This document shows, piece after piece, positions 1 to 8,031 of a stretch of 64,000 nt of DNA. Every line of letters starts with the position of its first letter. Position 1 is the stretch's first letter. The notes beneath the pieces are model-generated. The model ran no database searches. It saw only the letters and a list, made by a program, of their open reading frames with translations, and was not told the DNA's origin. The stretch spans positions 1-64,000 of the forward strand of contig JANSYL010000011.1 in the NCBI GenBank assembly GCA_024742455.1. Reading direction: 5' to 3'. This stretch comes from Paracoccaceae bacterium. Lineage in GTDB: Bacteria; Pseudomonadota; Alphaproteobacteria; Rhodobacterales; Rhodobacteraceae. The translations under genes and the position numbers were made by a program.

Positions 1-115
1 CTCCGTTGTTGGTTCCAGGTCTCGCAACCCGAACCTTTTCCGAAGATCGGCGGTGACCGCCAGCGTCACCCGCGGCCGCGCGCTGCGCTACGCCGGAGGC
101 TCCGCACGCGGCCTC

Positions 116-1426
116 CTACACCACCACCCGGGACACTGCCCTTATCAGCACATCAACATCCATCAAAACGCCCTTGCGCACATAATGGTCTTCTATTTGT
201 TTGCGGCTCGTGCCCATGTTCATGCACAGCATGTCGTAAACTGCCGCGTTATAGCCCAACTCAATAAAGCGCTGTTCTGCATAATAGTGCCGCAAGCTGT
301 AGGCCGTGCGTCGCGCACCGTTCTCGTCATACAGCAAACCGATCTCTTCCAGCATTTTCGGCAGTGTTTTGTAAAAGCCTGCGTTCTTCTTCCCATCTGC
401 ATTGCAAAACAACCAATCGTCTGCCGCAGTGTGCCCCGTCAGCGCGCATAGCTTTTGATACACATCAGCAACTGTTGACTGCGAACTCACAACGCGCTCC
501 CCGGTTTTTGTGGTCTTGGGCACTTGTATTTTAACGTAGAGCCGTTCGCTCGCATCACTGCGCGCCAGCTGCACATGTTTGTGCTTCAATTGCAGCACTT
601 CACCCGTGCGCATGCCTGTGCCAGCCAACCAATGTATGTAATACTGTAGAAGCTTGCGATTGTATTTATGTGCAGCATTCACGCGCACATCATTCACCCC
701 CCTGCCCTCCACCCAACGCTGCAAATACGCATCAAGCTGTGCAAACTCATGCGCATTGAATGAAGGCCGTCTTGTCGCTGCAATACCCTGCTTTGCGTAT
801 GGGTTTTCAATGACTGGCATGTGCATGATCATCTTGTTTGCATTCGCCCAGCCAAAAATCTCACGCAGCGCACTCTGCTCCATGTCCATGCTTTTTTTGG
901 CAGGTTTTAAAACATGATTTGGGTGACGTTTGCGTTCCGCTTCATCTGCCCGCGCCCAATAGCTCATGCGCCATGTCCAATACGCCCCCACAAAAGCCTG
1001 CGTCATTTCCTCCAGCTTCATCTTGCCAAAATATGGAAGCCAGTAGCGCTGTGCGTGTTTTTCATACCAAGCAACACGCTGGCTTGCGCCTGTGCGCCCT
1101 TTTGCGTGTTGTATCGCTTCAAGCCGCTGTCGCTTATCCGCCCACCAAATCAAGTATAGATCTTCGAATGTCAGCTGCTTGACCGGCTCTTTTTTCTTCG
1201 TACGCAAACGCAGGTCATCATACTTGTCCAATGCGTAGCGTTTGGCTTCCTCTAAATCCGTCTCGCCCGTGCTTTCCTGTACATATGTGACCTTGTTTCC
1301 GTACACATCGCGCATGCCACGAATGTGTATGCGCATGTGATAGATGGGCTTTTTTGAGTTTTGGCGATGAAACAGTATCACGGCGCCCGCTTTCAGCTCG
1401 ACTTTGTTCAAGTAGCTCTTGCTCAC
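116..1426 (-). CDS. Tyrosine recombinase (phage/island integrase)
   Basis: A 436-residue site-specific recombinase, expected to cut and join DNA through a catalytic tyrosine. Seen: box I arginine in GTGMRTGEVL (R273), box II in YSLRHYYAEQRF (R379, H380; the usual first His is Tyr376), and the nucleophile in GTSRKQIEDHYV (Y415). The N-terminal half (about residues 1-230) would be the arm-binding and core-binding region. Translation starts at a GTG with GGAG eight bases upstream. Base composition is about half G+C (29 of 60 in one line I counted) against about two thirds in the genes beyond rpsI, so it looks horizontally acquired. It lies downstream of rpsI, same strand, separated by a terminator. 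No excisionase or phage gene is visible; the rest of any element would lie left of the window. Confident of the family, not of the element type. Confidence 0.9.
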   Translation of the reverse strand: MSKSYLNKVELKAGAVILFHRQNSKKPIYHMRIHIRGMRDVYGNKVTYVQESTGETDLEEAKRYALDKYDDLRLRTKKKEPVKQLTFEDLYLIWWADKRQRLEAIQHAKGRTGASQRVAWYEKHAQRYWLPYFGKMKLEEMTQAFVGAYWTWRMSYWARADEAERKRHPNHVLKPAKKSMDMEQSALREIFGWANANKMIMHMPVIENPYAKQGIAATRRPSFNAHEFAQLDAYLQRWVEGRGVNDVRVNAAHKYNRKLLQYYIHWLAGTGMRTGEVLQLKHKHVQLARSDASERLYVKIQVPKTTKTGERVVSSQSTVADVYQKLCALTGHTAADDWLFCNADGKKNAGFYKTLPKMLEEIGLLYDENGARRTAYSLRHYYAEQRFIELGYNAAVYDMLCMNMGTSRKQIEDHYVRKGVLMDVDVLIRAVSRVVV

Positions 1427-1532
1427 CCACCCATCTCCAGCATCAAAACGTCGTAAAACAACTGTAAAATCAGCAGCACGTGCAGTCTAGTTTTTGCTTG
1501 ATGTAAATAATTTGTCACACGCGCAAACAAAG

Positions 1533-1560
1533 AAAAAGCGCAGTAGAAACTGCGCTTTTT
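1533..1560 (-). terminator. Terminator after rpsI
   Basis: A perfect 11-bp inverted repeat (AAAAAGCGCAG at 1533-1543, loop of 6, CTGCGCTTTTT at 1550-1560) starts 35 bases past the rpsI stop. The A/T-rich outer arms supply a U tract in either direction, so it should end rplM-rpsI transcription and shield the integrase gene from read-through. It sits in the AT-rich stretch 1427-1594. Confidence 0.85.
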
Positions 1561-1594
1561 CAATGACTTAGATGATTTTTGGTAAGCGCAGACG

Positions 1595-2092
1595 TTAACG
1601 CTTGGAGAACTGGAAGCTCCGGCGCGCCTTGCGGCGACCGAATTTCTTGCGTTCCACCACGCGGCTGTCGCGGGTCAGGAACCCGGCGGCCTTCAACGCG
1701 CCGCGCAGCGACGGCTCGTAAAGCTGCAGGGCCTTCGAGATGCCGTGCTTGACCGCACCGGCCTGGCCCGACAGACCACCGCCCTTGACGGTGGCCATCA
1801 CGTCGAATTCGTTCTCGACACCCGCCACGGTGAACGGCTGGCGCAGGATCATCTGCAGCACGGGCCGCGCGAAATAGGCGTCCATTTCCTTGCCGTTCAC
1901 GACCACCTTGCCCGACCCGGGCTTGATCCAGACGCGGGCGACCGCATCCTTGCGCTTGCCGGTGGCATAGGACCGGCCAAGCGCGTCGCGAACCGGTTCG
2001 CGGGGGGTGTCGTCGAAGGTCATCGGCGCTGCGGCATCGGTGCCATCGACCGCACCTTTAAGATCGTCGAGCGAAGTCAGAGTCTCAGCCAT
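1595..2092 (-). CDS. rpsI: 30S ribosomal protein S9
   Basis: Small-subunit ribosomal protein S9, whose C-terminal tail reaches the P-site tRNA. Seen: the S9 core begins near residue 40 ([16 protein letters not shown]) and ends with the invariant basic tail finishing SKR, directly before the TAA stop. At 165 residues it carries a roughly 38-residue acidic N-terminal extension over the minimal S9, as I recall is usual in alphaproteobacteria. It starts 3 bases after the rplM stop, so the two are co-translated in the standard rplM-rpsI operon, and a strong terminator follows. The intact tail means that any island insertion at this end left the gene functional. Confidence 0.98.
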   Translation of the reverse strand: MAETLTSLDDLKGAVDGTDAAAPMTFDDTPREPVRDALGRSYATGKRKDAVARVWIKPGSGKVVVNGKEMDAYFARPVLQMILRQPFTVAGVENEFDVMATVKGGGLSGQAGAVKHGISKALQLYEPSLRGALKAAGFLTRDSRVVERKKFGRRKARRSFQFSKR

Positions 2093-2095
2093 CTG

Positions 2096-2557
2096 TTACG
2101 CGCTCCGGGTGTTTTTTGGGTTCATGGATTTGACGTCGAGCACGGTGGGCTGCTGCGCCTCATGGGGATGCTCTGTGCCGGCATAGACACGCAGGTTGGT
2201 CAGTTGACGGCGCGACAGCGGCCCGCCGGGCAGCATCCGCTTGACCGCCTGCATCACCACGCGCTCGGGGTATTTGCCTTCGAGAATCTGGCCGGTCGTG
2301 CGCGACTTGATGCCGCCCGGATACCCGGTGTGCCAGTAGTTGGGCTTGTTGCGCTTGTTGCCGGTCAGCTGCACCTTGTCGGCGTTGATGACGATGACGT
2401 TGTCGCCCATGTCCATCGACGGGGTGAAGGACGGTTTGTGCTTGCCGCGCAGGCGCATGGCGACGATCGAGGCAAGACGGCCCAGGACCACGCCCTCGGC
2501 GTCGATCAGGATCCATTTCTTGTCGATATCCGCCGGGGTGGCAGAAAAGGTTTTCAT
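2096..2557 (-). CDS. rplM: 50S ribosomal protein L13
   Basis: Large-subunit ribosomal protein L13 (153 residues). Seen: [20 protein letters not shown] at the start, then VVLGRLAS, and the conserved [12 protein letters not shown] and KRMLPGGPL stretches. The open frame continues upstream to 2656, but the ATG at 2557 is chosen because L13 proteins begin just before the KKWILIDA block and because a sigma70-type promoter at 2595-2622 lies inside the longer frame. First gene of the rplM-rpsI operon. Confidence 0.97.
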   Translation of the reverse strand: MKTFSATPADIDKKWILIDAEGVVLGRLASIVAMRLRGKHKPSFTPSMDMGDNVIVINADKVQLTGNKRNKPNYWHTGYPGGIKSRTTGQILEGKYPERVVMQAVKRMLPGGPLSRRQLTNLRVYAGTEHPHEAQQPTVLDVKSMNPKNTRSA

Positions 2558-2594
2558 GTCTCGCATCCCTGATGGGGTGAAATGAGGATGGCGG

Positions 2595-2622
2595 CTTATA
2601 CACCGCACCACCGCCGGGTCAA
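2595..2622 (-). promoter_or_regulatory. Sigma70-type promoter of rplM-rpsI
   Basis: On the reverse strand TTGACC (2617-2622) and TATAAG (2595-2600) are separated by 16 bases, close to consensus for a housekeeping promoter. It would start transcription near 2588, about 30 bases before the rplM ATG, and supports the short rplM start. Confidence 0.7.
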
Positions 2623-2779
2623 GCAACGCAGTTGGCCGGTTTTCATTGGAAATCAAAGGGTTGCGTATGCGGTATTATTTTACCCCAAACCGATGGCCTG
2701 GAAACGCCGCCGTCGGGTGCTTGCCTCGCGGGTCGGGCCGGGGCACATCACGGGGAACGGATCACCCCGGGCCGGACAG

Positions 2780-3103
2780 ATGTTTGAAAAACTCCCCCTG
2801 ATATCTCCCCCGCTTGTGTCGATCCTTGTCGTGCTGGCGCTCGGCGCGCTGGCGGGCATCGCGCCGATGAAAAAGCTGATCGAAGTGCAGGAAGCCAAGC
2901 ATGAATTGCGCCGGGGCTCGGCGGGGTTCTTGCGCACGATCAGCGGATGGGTGGTGATTGCGGTCTGGCTTGCGGCGGTGTGGTTCTGCGGCACCGTGAT
3001 CGGTGACTGGGTGCGCCTGGGTGATCTGGGGGTCGCGATCGAGCGGGCGCAGCTCAGGCTCTATATCCTTCTGGAAATCCTGTCTGCCCTGTCGGATTCA
3101 TGA
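2780..3103 (+). CDS. Small membrane protein upstream of a zinc-ribbon protein
   Basis: I do not recognise this 107-residue protein. It shows an N-terminal hydrophobic segment (about residues 9-25, LVSILVVLALGALAGI), a charged stretch rich in Lys, Glu and Arg (about 29-45), and a second hydrophobic segment (about 52-70, WVVIAVWLAAVWFCGTVIG). The frame is open from 2582, but the ATG at 2780 is chosen because the membrane segment follows directly and the upstream part is rich in Arg and Pro. No good ribosome-binding site is visible. Its stop overlaps the ATG of the next gene (ATGA), so the two are translationally coupled and probably work together at the membrane. Confidence 0.65.
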   Translation: MFEKLPLISPPLVSILVVLALGALAGIAPMKKLIEVQEAKHELRRGSAGFLRTISGWVVIAVWLAAVWFCGTVIGDWVRLGDLGVAIERAQLRLYILLEILSALSDS

Positions 3104-4152
3104 CGCAATCGCCGAGCACATTTGCGCAGATTGATCTGCTCTGCCCGACCTGCGCGGGACAGCGCCATTACAGCCCGGAAACCGTCAGCCTGGATTGCGG
3201 CAGTTGCGGACGGTCCGAACCGATCATCCCGCCCGATGACCACAACGCGGGCGCGGAATACGCGCTGGATGACGATGTTCCGCAGGTCGAACTGTCGCAG
3301 GACGAGCCCGAGGTTCATCAATGCCGGACCTGTGGCGGCGAAGTGATCTTCACCGGCGCCGCGCTGTCGGACCATTGCCCCTATTGCGACGGGGCGGTGG
3401 TGCTGAAACCGGGCGATCCCAGTTTCGCTACCATGGCCCTGATCCCGTTCCAGGTGGCCGAGGCCAAGGCGCTGGAGGCCGCGCGACGCTGGATCGCCGG
3501 GCGGTGGGCGGCGCCCGATGATCTGGCCGCGGCGTTCGAAAAGGGGCGCATGTCCGGCCTTTACGCCCCGTTCTGGACCTTCGACAGCCGCGAGGCGGTG
3601 CAGTACTGGGCCAGGGTGACGACAGGCAGCGGCGACCGGCGCCGCACCCGGCGGATCAGCGGCAACATGAACATCTTCTTCAACGACCTGCTGGTGCCGG
3701 CATCGGCCCATGTCACCCCTCTGATCCGCGATGGCATCCTGCATTACTTCAACCCCAACGCGCTCGTGCCCTATGCCGCGCCCTACCTGGCGGGCTTTGC
3801 CGCCGAACGGCATCACCAGACCGTGGCCGAGGGGCTGGCCGCGAACGCGGATGACAAGGCTTTGCTGATCCGCAACCGCATCCGGGGCCATATCCGCACC
3901 TCGGGGCGGATCAGCAATATCGGCTACAAGACCGACACCACCGGTATCCATTACCGGCGCATCCTGCTGCCGGTCTGGATCCTGCATTACCGGTACGGGG
4001 GACGGGCCAAGAAGGTGGTGGTGTCGGGGATCGACGGGCGCGCCTTCGGCGAACGCCCGTTTTCGTTCTGGAAGCTGGCCGGGTATTCGGCGCTGCTCAG
4101 CGCGGCCGCGCTGGCGGTGGGCGTGCTTTACGGGCTGGCCGGGATGCCCTGA
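3100..4152 (+). CDS. Membrane-anchored protein with two zinc ribbons, function unknown
   Basis: A 350-residue protein with two four-cysteine zinc-ribbon modules: C15/C18 with C33/C36 (CPTC and CGSC) and C75/C78 with C93/C96 (CRTC and CPYC). The middle and C-terminal part is rich in aromatic and basic residues (YAPFWTFDSRE; LLPVWILHYRY), and a single hydrophobic segment lies at the extreme C terminus (about 330-348). Homologues are, as I recall, often labelled primosomal protein N' because of the zinc ribbons, but there is no helicase motif here and that label should not be used. The ATGA overlap with the upstream membrane protein suggests a two-protein membrane complex. Function unknown; zinc binding is inferred from the cysteine spacing. 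Confidence 0.8.
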   Translation: MTQSPSTFAQIDLLCPTCAGQRHYSPETVSLDCGSCGRSEPIIPPDDHNAGAEYALDDDVPQVELSQDEPEVHQCRTCGGEVIFTGAALSDHCPYCDGAVVLKPGDPSFATMALIPFQVAEAKALEAARRWIAGRWAAPDDLAAAFEKGRMSGLYAPFWTFDSREAVQYWARVTTGSGDRRRTRRISGNMNIFFNDLLVPASAHVTPLIRDGILHYFNPNALVPYAAPYLAGFAAERHHQTVAEGLAANADDKALLIRNRIRGHIRTSGRISNIGYKTDTTGIHYRRILLPVWILHYRYGGRAKKVVVSGIDGRAFGERPFSFWKLAGYSALLSAAALAVGVLYGLAGMP

Positions 4153-4162
4153 CAGGCCGCGC

Positions 4163-4203
4163 GATCCGGCCCGGCGTTCACGCGCCGGACCGGATCCGTT
4201 TTC
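4163..4203 (+). terminator. Rho-independent terminator
   Basis: Arms at 4163-4176 and 4183-4196 form a 14-bp stem with one mismatch and a 6-base loop, followed by CGTTTTC. It lies between two convergent genes, 10 bases past the stop of the zinc-ribbon gene, and points its U tract along the + strand. Confidence 0.85.
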
Positions 4204-4211
4204 TCAGGGGG

Positions 4212-4613
4212 TCATTCGGCGGGCTGGCCGAGGGCGGCGGTGCGCCCCTTGCCCGTCAGGTCCGCCGTGGCGCCCCGGAAGAACAGCGATTCCACCGTGT
4301 AGACGAGAACCGCCGCGCCGACCGCGCCCGCCGCCGCGATGCCCAGAAGAACCACAATATCGATCGCCCCGCCCATGTCGGCCAGCCGCGAATCCGTCAT
4401 CGCCATGACGAACCACACGGCCAGAACCGCGCCGACCGGCATGAACAGTTGTGCGATCAGGAACTTGCGCCATCCCACGCGCCGGTCGCGCACCAGCACG
4501 TAGAGATAGCCCGCGGTGACGACCACCGCCGCCACGACCATCGCCCAGAACAGGCCGGCCCCGAACATTTCCTCGAAAACCGCGATAAGCGTCGCAAGTG
4601 TCAGCTCTTCCAT
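4212..4613 (-). CDS. Four-segment integral membrane protein (DUF5368-like)
   Basis: A 133-residue membrane protein with four hydrophobic segments (about residues 18-38, 49-70, 82-98 and 97-113), starting MEELTLATLIAVFEEMFGAG. From memory it resembles the DUF5368 family of Rhodobacteraceae; I could not confirm this. The ATG at 4613 is chosen over longer frames because a GGAGGGGG-type ribosome-binding site lies just upstream. It stands apart from, but close to, the sulfide-quinone-reductase-like gene, and a functional link is only a guess. Confidence 0.75.
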   Translation of the reverse strand: MEELTLATLIAVFEEMFGAGLFWAMVVAAVVVTAGYLYVLVRDRRVGWRKFLIAQLFMPVGAVLAVWFVMAMTDSRLADMGGAIDIVVLLGIAAAGAVGAAVLVYTVESLFFRGATADLTGKGRTAALGQPAE

Positions 4614-4786
4614 ATCCCCTCCCCCTCCTATCGGGTGGCTTAGGCGGCCTGCGCCCCATCTGTTGCCCGGACGCATCGCCCGGAAAGAATTGCCGCCATC
4701 GTTACACCCCGGCGGCTTTGTGTCGTATCGGTGGGGCTGCGGGGTGCCCTGTGGCCCGCTGTGCAATCAAACCGGAGATATCCGAC

Positions 4787-4960
4787 ATGAAACTTTCCGC
4801 ACCGACCCGTCCGATTTTCCTTCTGTCGCTGATCCTCGCCGTGCTCGGCATCCTGCCCCTTCTGGGCGTGGTGCTGCCGGTCGTGGGTGCCTACGCGACC
4901 TTCTTCCTGATCGGCGCCTATGTTCTGCTGGCGCTGGCGGTGATGCTCAAAGGTCTCTGA
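4787..4960 (+). CDS. 57-residue hydrophobic protein
   Basis: A 57-residue protein that is almost entirely hydrophobic: two segments (about residues 10-30 and 33-53) joined by a short turn, with only a basic/polar N terminus (MKLSAPTRP). GGAG lies ten bases before the ATG. The frame is open upstream to 4598, but that part is charged and rich in Pro and Cys and overlaps the promoter of the divergent membrane gene, so the short start is preferred. Unrecognised; a small integral membrane protein, expressed alone and followed by a strong hairpin. Confidence 0.7.
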   Translation: MKLSAPTRPIFLLSLILAVLGILPLLGVVLPVVGAYATFFLIGAYVLLALAVMLKGL

Positions 4961-4980
4961 CCCGAAGCCCCGGACCAGGC

Positions 4981-5014
4981 CCGGGCGGCGGCGCGGACCA
5001 GTGCCGCCGCCCGG
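4981..5014. terminator. Strong GC hairpin between convergent genes
   Basis: A perfect 12-bp inverted repeat (CCGGGCGGCGGC at 4981-4992, ten-base loop, GCCGCCGCCCGG at 5003-5014) lies between the 57-residue gene (+) and the sulfide-quinone-reductase-like gene (-). There is no U tract, so it is at best a transcript-end stabiliser or a Rho-assisted terminator for both directions. Confidence 0.55.
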
Positions 5015-5035
5015 ATACGCAGGCACGCGCATCGG

Positions 5036-6358
5036 TCAGGCCATGCCCCGGAGCATGGCGTTATAGGTGGCCTTCAACGCTACCTCCTTCATCAGCCAGC
5101 TGATCCAGAGCTCTTCCAGCGGCGCGATCACGCCCGGGAAGCTCGGCACCAGGTCGTTGTTGTAATCGAACTCGATCAGCATCGCGCGCCCGATCCGGGT
5201 GATCATCGGGCAGGACGTGTATCCGTTATAGGTTTCTGTGCCCTCGCCGCCCTGGATCGCGGCGATCAGGTGATCCTCGACCACCGGCACCTGCCATTTG
5301 ACGCTGGCCGCCGTCTTGCCCTTCGGCACCCCGGCGATATCGCCAGCCGCCCAGATATTGGGATAGCGATTATGCTGCAGGGTATACTGGTCGACATCGG
5401 CCCATCCCTGGCCGACCCACCGGTCGGCCCAATGCAGGCCCGACTGCACCACGAAATCCGGCGCGCGCTGCGGCGGGATCACGTGGATATAGTCATAGCC
5501 TTCCTCGACCGCGCCGCCCTCGGTATCGAAGGTGGCGATCTTGCGGACCGGGTCGATGCCGCGCAGCGTGCGGCTCATCTGCGTTTCGATCCCGCGTTCG
5601 TCGAACAGCATCCGCACCTTCTCGGCCACGATCGGCACCCCGAACAGGCTGCCCTGCGGCGCGGCATAGACCACTTCCGCATTGCCCCGATTGCCCGCGC
5701 GCGTCAGCCGGTCCTCGATCAGGAAGGTATGCTTGAGCGGTGCGCCGGCGCATTTCATCTCGGTCGCGGGTCGGGTGAAGATCCCGCGCCCGCCTTCCTC
5801 GACAAAGCGCGACGCGGCCTGCCATGTCGCCGCCGCGGCCTCGGGCCCTGCGTAAAGCGCGCCGATCCCGTTCTCGCCCACCATGTCGAGCGAGAATCCC
5901 TCGACCGCGTCATGGTCGAGCACGAGGCCCGGCGCCAGCACGAGGAAATCATACGCGACCGTCTCGCCGCCCTCGGTGGACACGGTCTGTGCCTCCGCAT
6001 CGACGGCGGCCACCCGGTCGGGGATGAGGTCGACACCTGCCGGGATCCAGTCGGTGGTCTGCGACACGACGTAATCGGCCGGCTTCAGGCCCGCCGCCAC
6101 CAGCGTCAGGCCGGGCTGATACAGATGCTGCACGCGGGGGTCGATCAGCGTGATCGCAGCCCCGTCCAGCCGCGCCCGCAGCCGGTTGGCCAGCGCGGTC
6201 CCTGCGGCCCCCGCGCCGATGATCACCACGCGGGCATTGGTTTCAACCACCGGGCCGGTCGTGGCCCGGGCCTGATCCCCCGGCAGGGTGGCCAGCGCGC
6301 CCCCGGCGGCCGCCATCGCAAGAAATGCGCGGCGCGAACTGTCGAAATCGCGTGTCAT
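5036..6358 (-). CDS. Tat-exported sulfide:quinone-oxidoreductase-like flavoprotein
   Basis: A 440-residue FAD-dependent oxidoreductase. Seen: a twin-arginine signal (SSRRAFLAM, R9-R10, then an Ala-rich stretch), the FAD dinucleotide motif GAGAAG at 48-53, and AAGDIAG near 338-343. Two cysteines sit where sulfide:quinone oxidoreductases (SQR) carry redox-active cysteines: C203 in MKCAGAPLKH and C383 in YTSCPMITR. Both blocks resemble the mitochondrial-like (type II) SQR; the third cysteine of bacterial type I SQR is missing from the 141-171 region. It probably oxidises sulfide to polysulfide in the periplasm and passes electrons to quinone; FccB-like or other persulfide chemistry is possible. 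A good ribosome-binding site (GGGAGGAG) precedes the ATG, and an FNR-type box lies 66 bases upstream. Confidence 0.85.
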   Translation of the reverse strand: MTRDFDSSRRAFLAMAAAGGALATLPGDQARATTGPVVETNARVVIIGAGAAGTALANRLRARLDGAAITLIDPRVQHLYQPGLTLVAAGLKPADYVVSQTTDWIPAGVDLIPDRVAAVDAEAQTVSTEGGETVAYDFLVLAPGLVLDHDAVEGFSLDMVGENGIGALYAGPEAAAATWQAASRFVEEGGRGIFTRPATEMKCAGAPLKHTFLIEDRLTRAGNRGNAEVVYAAPQGSLFGVPIVAEKVRMLFDERGIETQMSRTLRGIDPVRKIATFDTEGGAVEEGYDYIHVIPPQRAPDFVVQSGLHWADRWVGQGWADVDQYTLQHNRYPNIWAAGDIAGVPKGKTAASVKWQVPVVEDHLIAAIQGGEGTETYNGYTSCPMITRIGRAMLIEFDYNNDLVPSFPGVIAPLEELWISWLMKEVALKATYNAMLRGMA

Positions 6359-6423
6359 GGGTGTCGTTCTCCTCCCGGAGCCATGTTTGCGACCACAGAT
6401 ATGTGCAGGTGAAACGGTCTACT

Positions 6424-6437
6424 TTGACATGGATCAA
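6424..6437. promoter_or_regulatory. FNR/CRP-family box upstream of the SQR-like gene
   Basis: TTGAC-ATGG-ATCAA (read on + strand) matches 9 of 10 positions of the FNR consensus TTGAT-N4-ATCAA. Its centre (6430.5) is about 40 bases from a plausible start site near 6391, with a possible -10 hexamer CATATC at 6398-6403 on the reverse strand. That is the geometry of a class II activation site for the SQR-like gene. The divergent speD ATG is 171 bases away, so control of speD is less likely. Confidence 0.65.
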
Positions 6438-6608
6438 TCCGGCGGCCGGGCGTGACGCAAAACTTTCATCCCGCGCGGTCGAGAAAATCCTTGATCGGGG
6501 GGCATGCCATCTCTATGTGCGCGCTCACACCGGGCCGATCCCAACCCTGTACGCGGGGGGGCGCTAAGGACCCACCACATCACTCTACTGGTAAGAAGGG
6601 GACGCGCC

Positions 6609-7118
6609 ATGGACCGCGCAGACCTCTTCCAACTGGGGACTGGTCTGGCGACAGGCGCCCATGCGGAAGACACCCGCAGCCCTCAGGCTGCATACGACCC
6701 GGCACGCGATATCTTCGACGATGCGCGCGACGACCATTTCATCCGGCGCGACGGGGCCGTTTTTGCAGGCACTCACCTGATCATCGAGGTCGAGAACGGC
6801 CATGGTCTGGATGACGAGGCCCGAATCCAGCAGGCATTCCGCGATTGCGTCACCGAATGCGGCGCGACGCTGCTGCATATCCACACCCACAAGTTCAGCC
6901 CCCAGGGCGTGTCGGGCGTGGCGGTGCTGGCCGAAAGCCATATCTCGGTCCACACCTGGCCCGAGATCGGCTACGGGGCGTTTGATGTGTTCATGTGCGG
7001 CGATGCCGAGCCGTGGCGCGCCGTGGGCGTGCTGAAACGCGCCTTCGGCACCGAAACCGTCCGGGTGCAGGAACTGCGCCGGGGCGAGGGGCTGGTGCCC
7101 ACCGTCGCCGCCGCCTGA
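6609..7118 (+). CDS. speD: S-adenosylmethionine decarboxylase proenzyme
   Basis: Makes decarboxylated S-adenosylmethionine, the aminopropyl donor for spermidine synthesis. The 169-residue proenzyme self-cleaves between E109 and S110 (LAESHISVHTWPE), and the new Ser end becomes the pyruvoyl cofactor. H115 and C130 lie 5 and 20 residues after the serine, the spacing known for the prokaryotic class 1B enzyme. The core begins near residue 49, so there is a roughly 45-residue polar N-terminal extension. The ATG at 6609 follows AAGGGG; the open frame upstream lacks a ribosome-binding site. It lies 27 bases before speE, in one operon. Confidence 0.95.
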   Translation: MDRADLFQLGTGLATGAHAEDTRSPQAAYDPARDIFDDARDDHFIRRDGAVFAGTHLIIEVENGHGLDDEARIQQAFRDCVTECGATLLHIHTHKFSPQGVSGVAVLAESHISVHTWPEIGYGAFDVFMCGDAEPWRAVGVLKRAFGTETVRVQELRRGEGLVPTVAAA

Positions 7119-7145
7119 CCCGAAGCCGCTACCGGAAGGACGGAC

Positions 7146-8000
7146 ATGACCGATTGGAAGGAGTGGAGCCTGGAAAGGCTCCACGCCGATCACCTGCAGG
7201 GGCTGCGGGTGACGGCGACCCATTACGACAGCGAAACCGACCACCAACGCATCCAGGTGCTGGAAAACCCCACCTTCGGGCGGTTCATGACGCTGGACGG
7301 CGTGGTGCAGGTGACCGAGGCCGACAATTTCATCTATCACGAGATGCTGACCCATGTGCCGATTCTGGCCCATGGCGCGGTGCGGCGGGTGCTGATCGTG
7401 GGCGGCGGCGATGGCGGGATGGCACGCGAAGTGCTCAAGCACCGTGACATCGAACAGGTCACCATGGTCGAGATCGACGCAGGCGTGGTGGAGTTCTGCA
7501 AAACCCACCTGCCGGGCATCTCGGCAGGCGCCTTCGACGATCCGCGCCTCGACCTCGTCATCGCCGATGGCGCGGATTTCATGGCACAGAACCGCGATGC
7601 CCATGACGTCATCATCATCGACAGCACCGATCCGGTCGGCCCGGGCGAGGTGCTGTTCACTGACCATTTCTACGGCCACGCGAGGGCCAGGCTGGCCGAG
7701 GGCGGTATCCTCGTCACCCAGAACGGCGTGCCGTTCCTGCAAGGCGATGAACTGACCGGCACGATGCGCGCCTTCAAAAGCCTGTTCAACGATGCCGGCT
7801 GCTATCTTGCGACAATCCCCACCTATGCCGGGGGGCCGATGGCCTTCGGATGGGGCACGGACGGGGCTGCACGGCACACCGATCTCGCGACCCTCGCCGA
7901 CCGGTTCCGGGCGGCCGGGATCGCCACCGATTACTACACCCCCGAGGTGCACAAGGCCGCCTTCGCCCTGCCCCCTTACGTGGCGCGCCTGTTCCCCTGA
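7146..8000 (+). CDS. speE: Spermidine synthase
   Basis: A 284-residue aminopropyltransferase that moves the aminopropyl group of decarboxylated S-adenosylmethionine to putrescine. Seen: the cofactor motif VGGGDGGMAREVLKH (about residues 83-98) and the catalytic/amine-binding block IIDSTDPVGPGEVLF (about 157-172), plus Tyr and Asp residues near YHEMLTHVP. Full length for the family. Directly downstream of speD with GGAAGG before the ATG, so the two enzymes of the last spermidine steps are co-expressed. The ORF is followed by an intergenic repeat element that probably ends transcription. Confidence 0.96.
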   Translation: MTDWKEWSLERLHADHLQGLRVTATHYDSETDHQRIQVLENPTFGRFMTLDGVVQVTEADNFIYHEMLTHVPILAHGAVRRVLIVGGGDGGMAREVLKHRDIEQVTMVEIDAGVVEFCKTHLPGISAGAFDDPRLDLVIADGADFMAQNRDAHDVIIIDSTDPVGPGEVLFTDHFYGHARARLAEGGILVTQNGVPFLQGDELTGTMRAFKSLFNDAGCYLATIPTYAGGPMAFGWGTDGAARHTDLATLADRFRAAGIATDYYTPEVHKAAFALPPYVARLFP

Positions 8001-8031
8001 TCCGGCAGCCTCCCCACCACGCGATCCCCGT

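Noticed and set aside
3100-4152. Primosomal protein N' (helicase)
   Set aside because: Only zinc ribbons are shared; there are no helicase motifs and the protein is membrane anchored.
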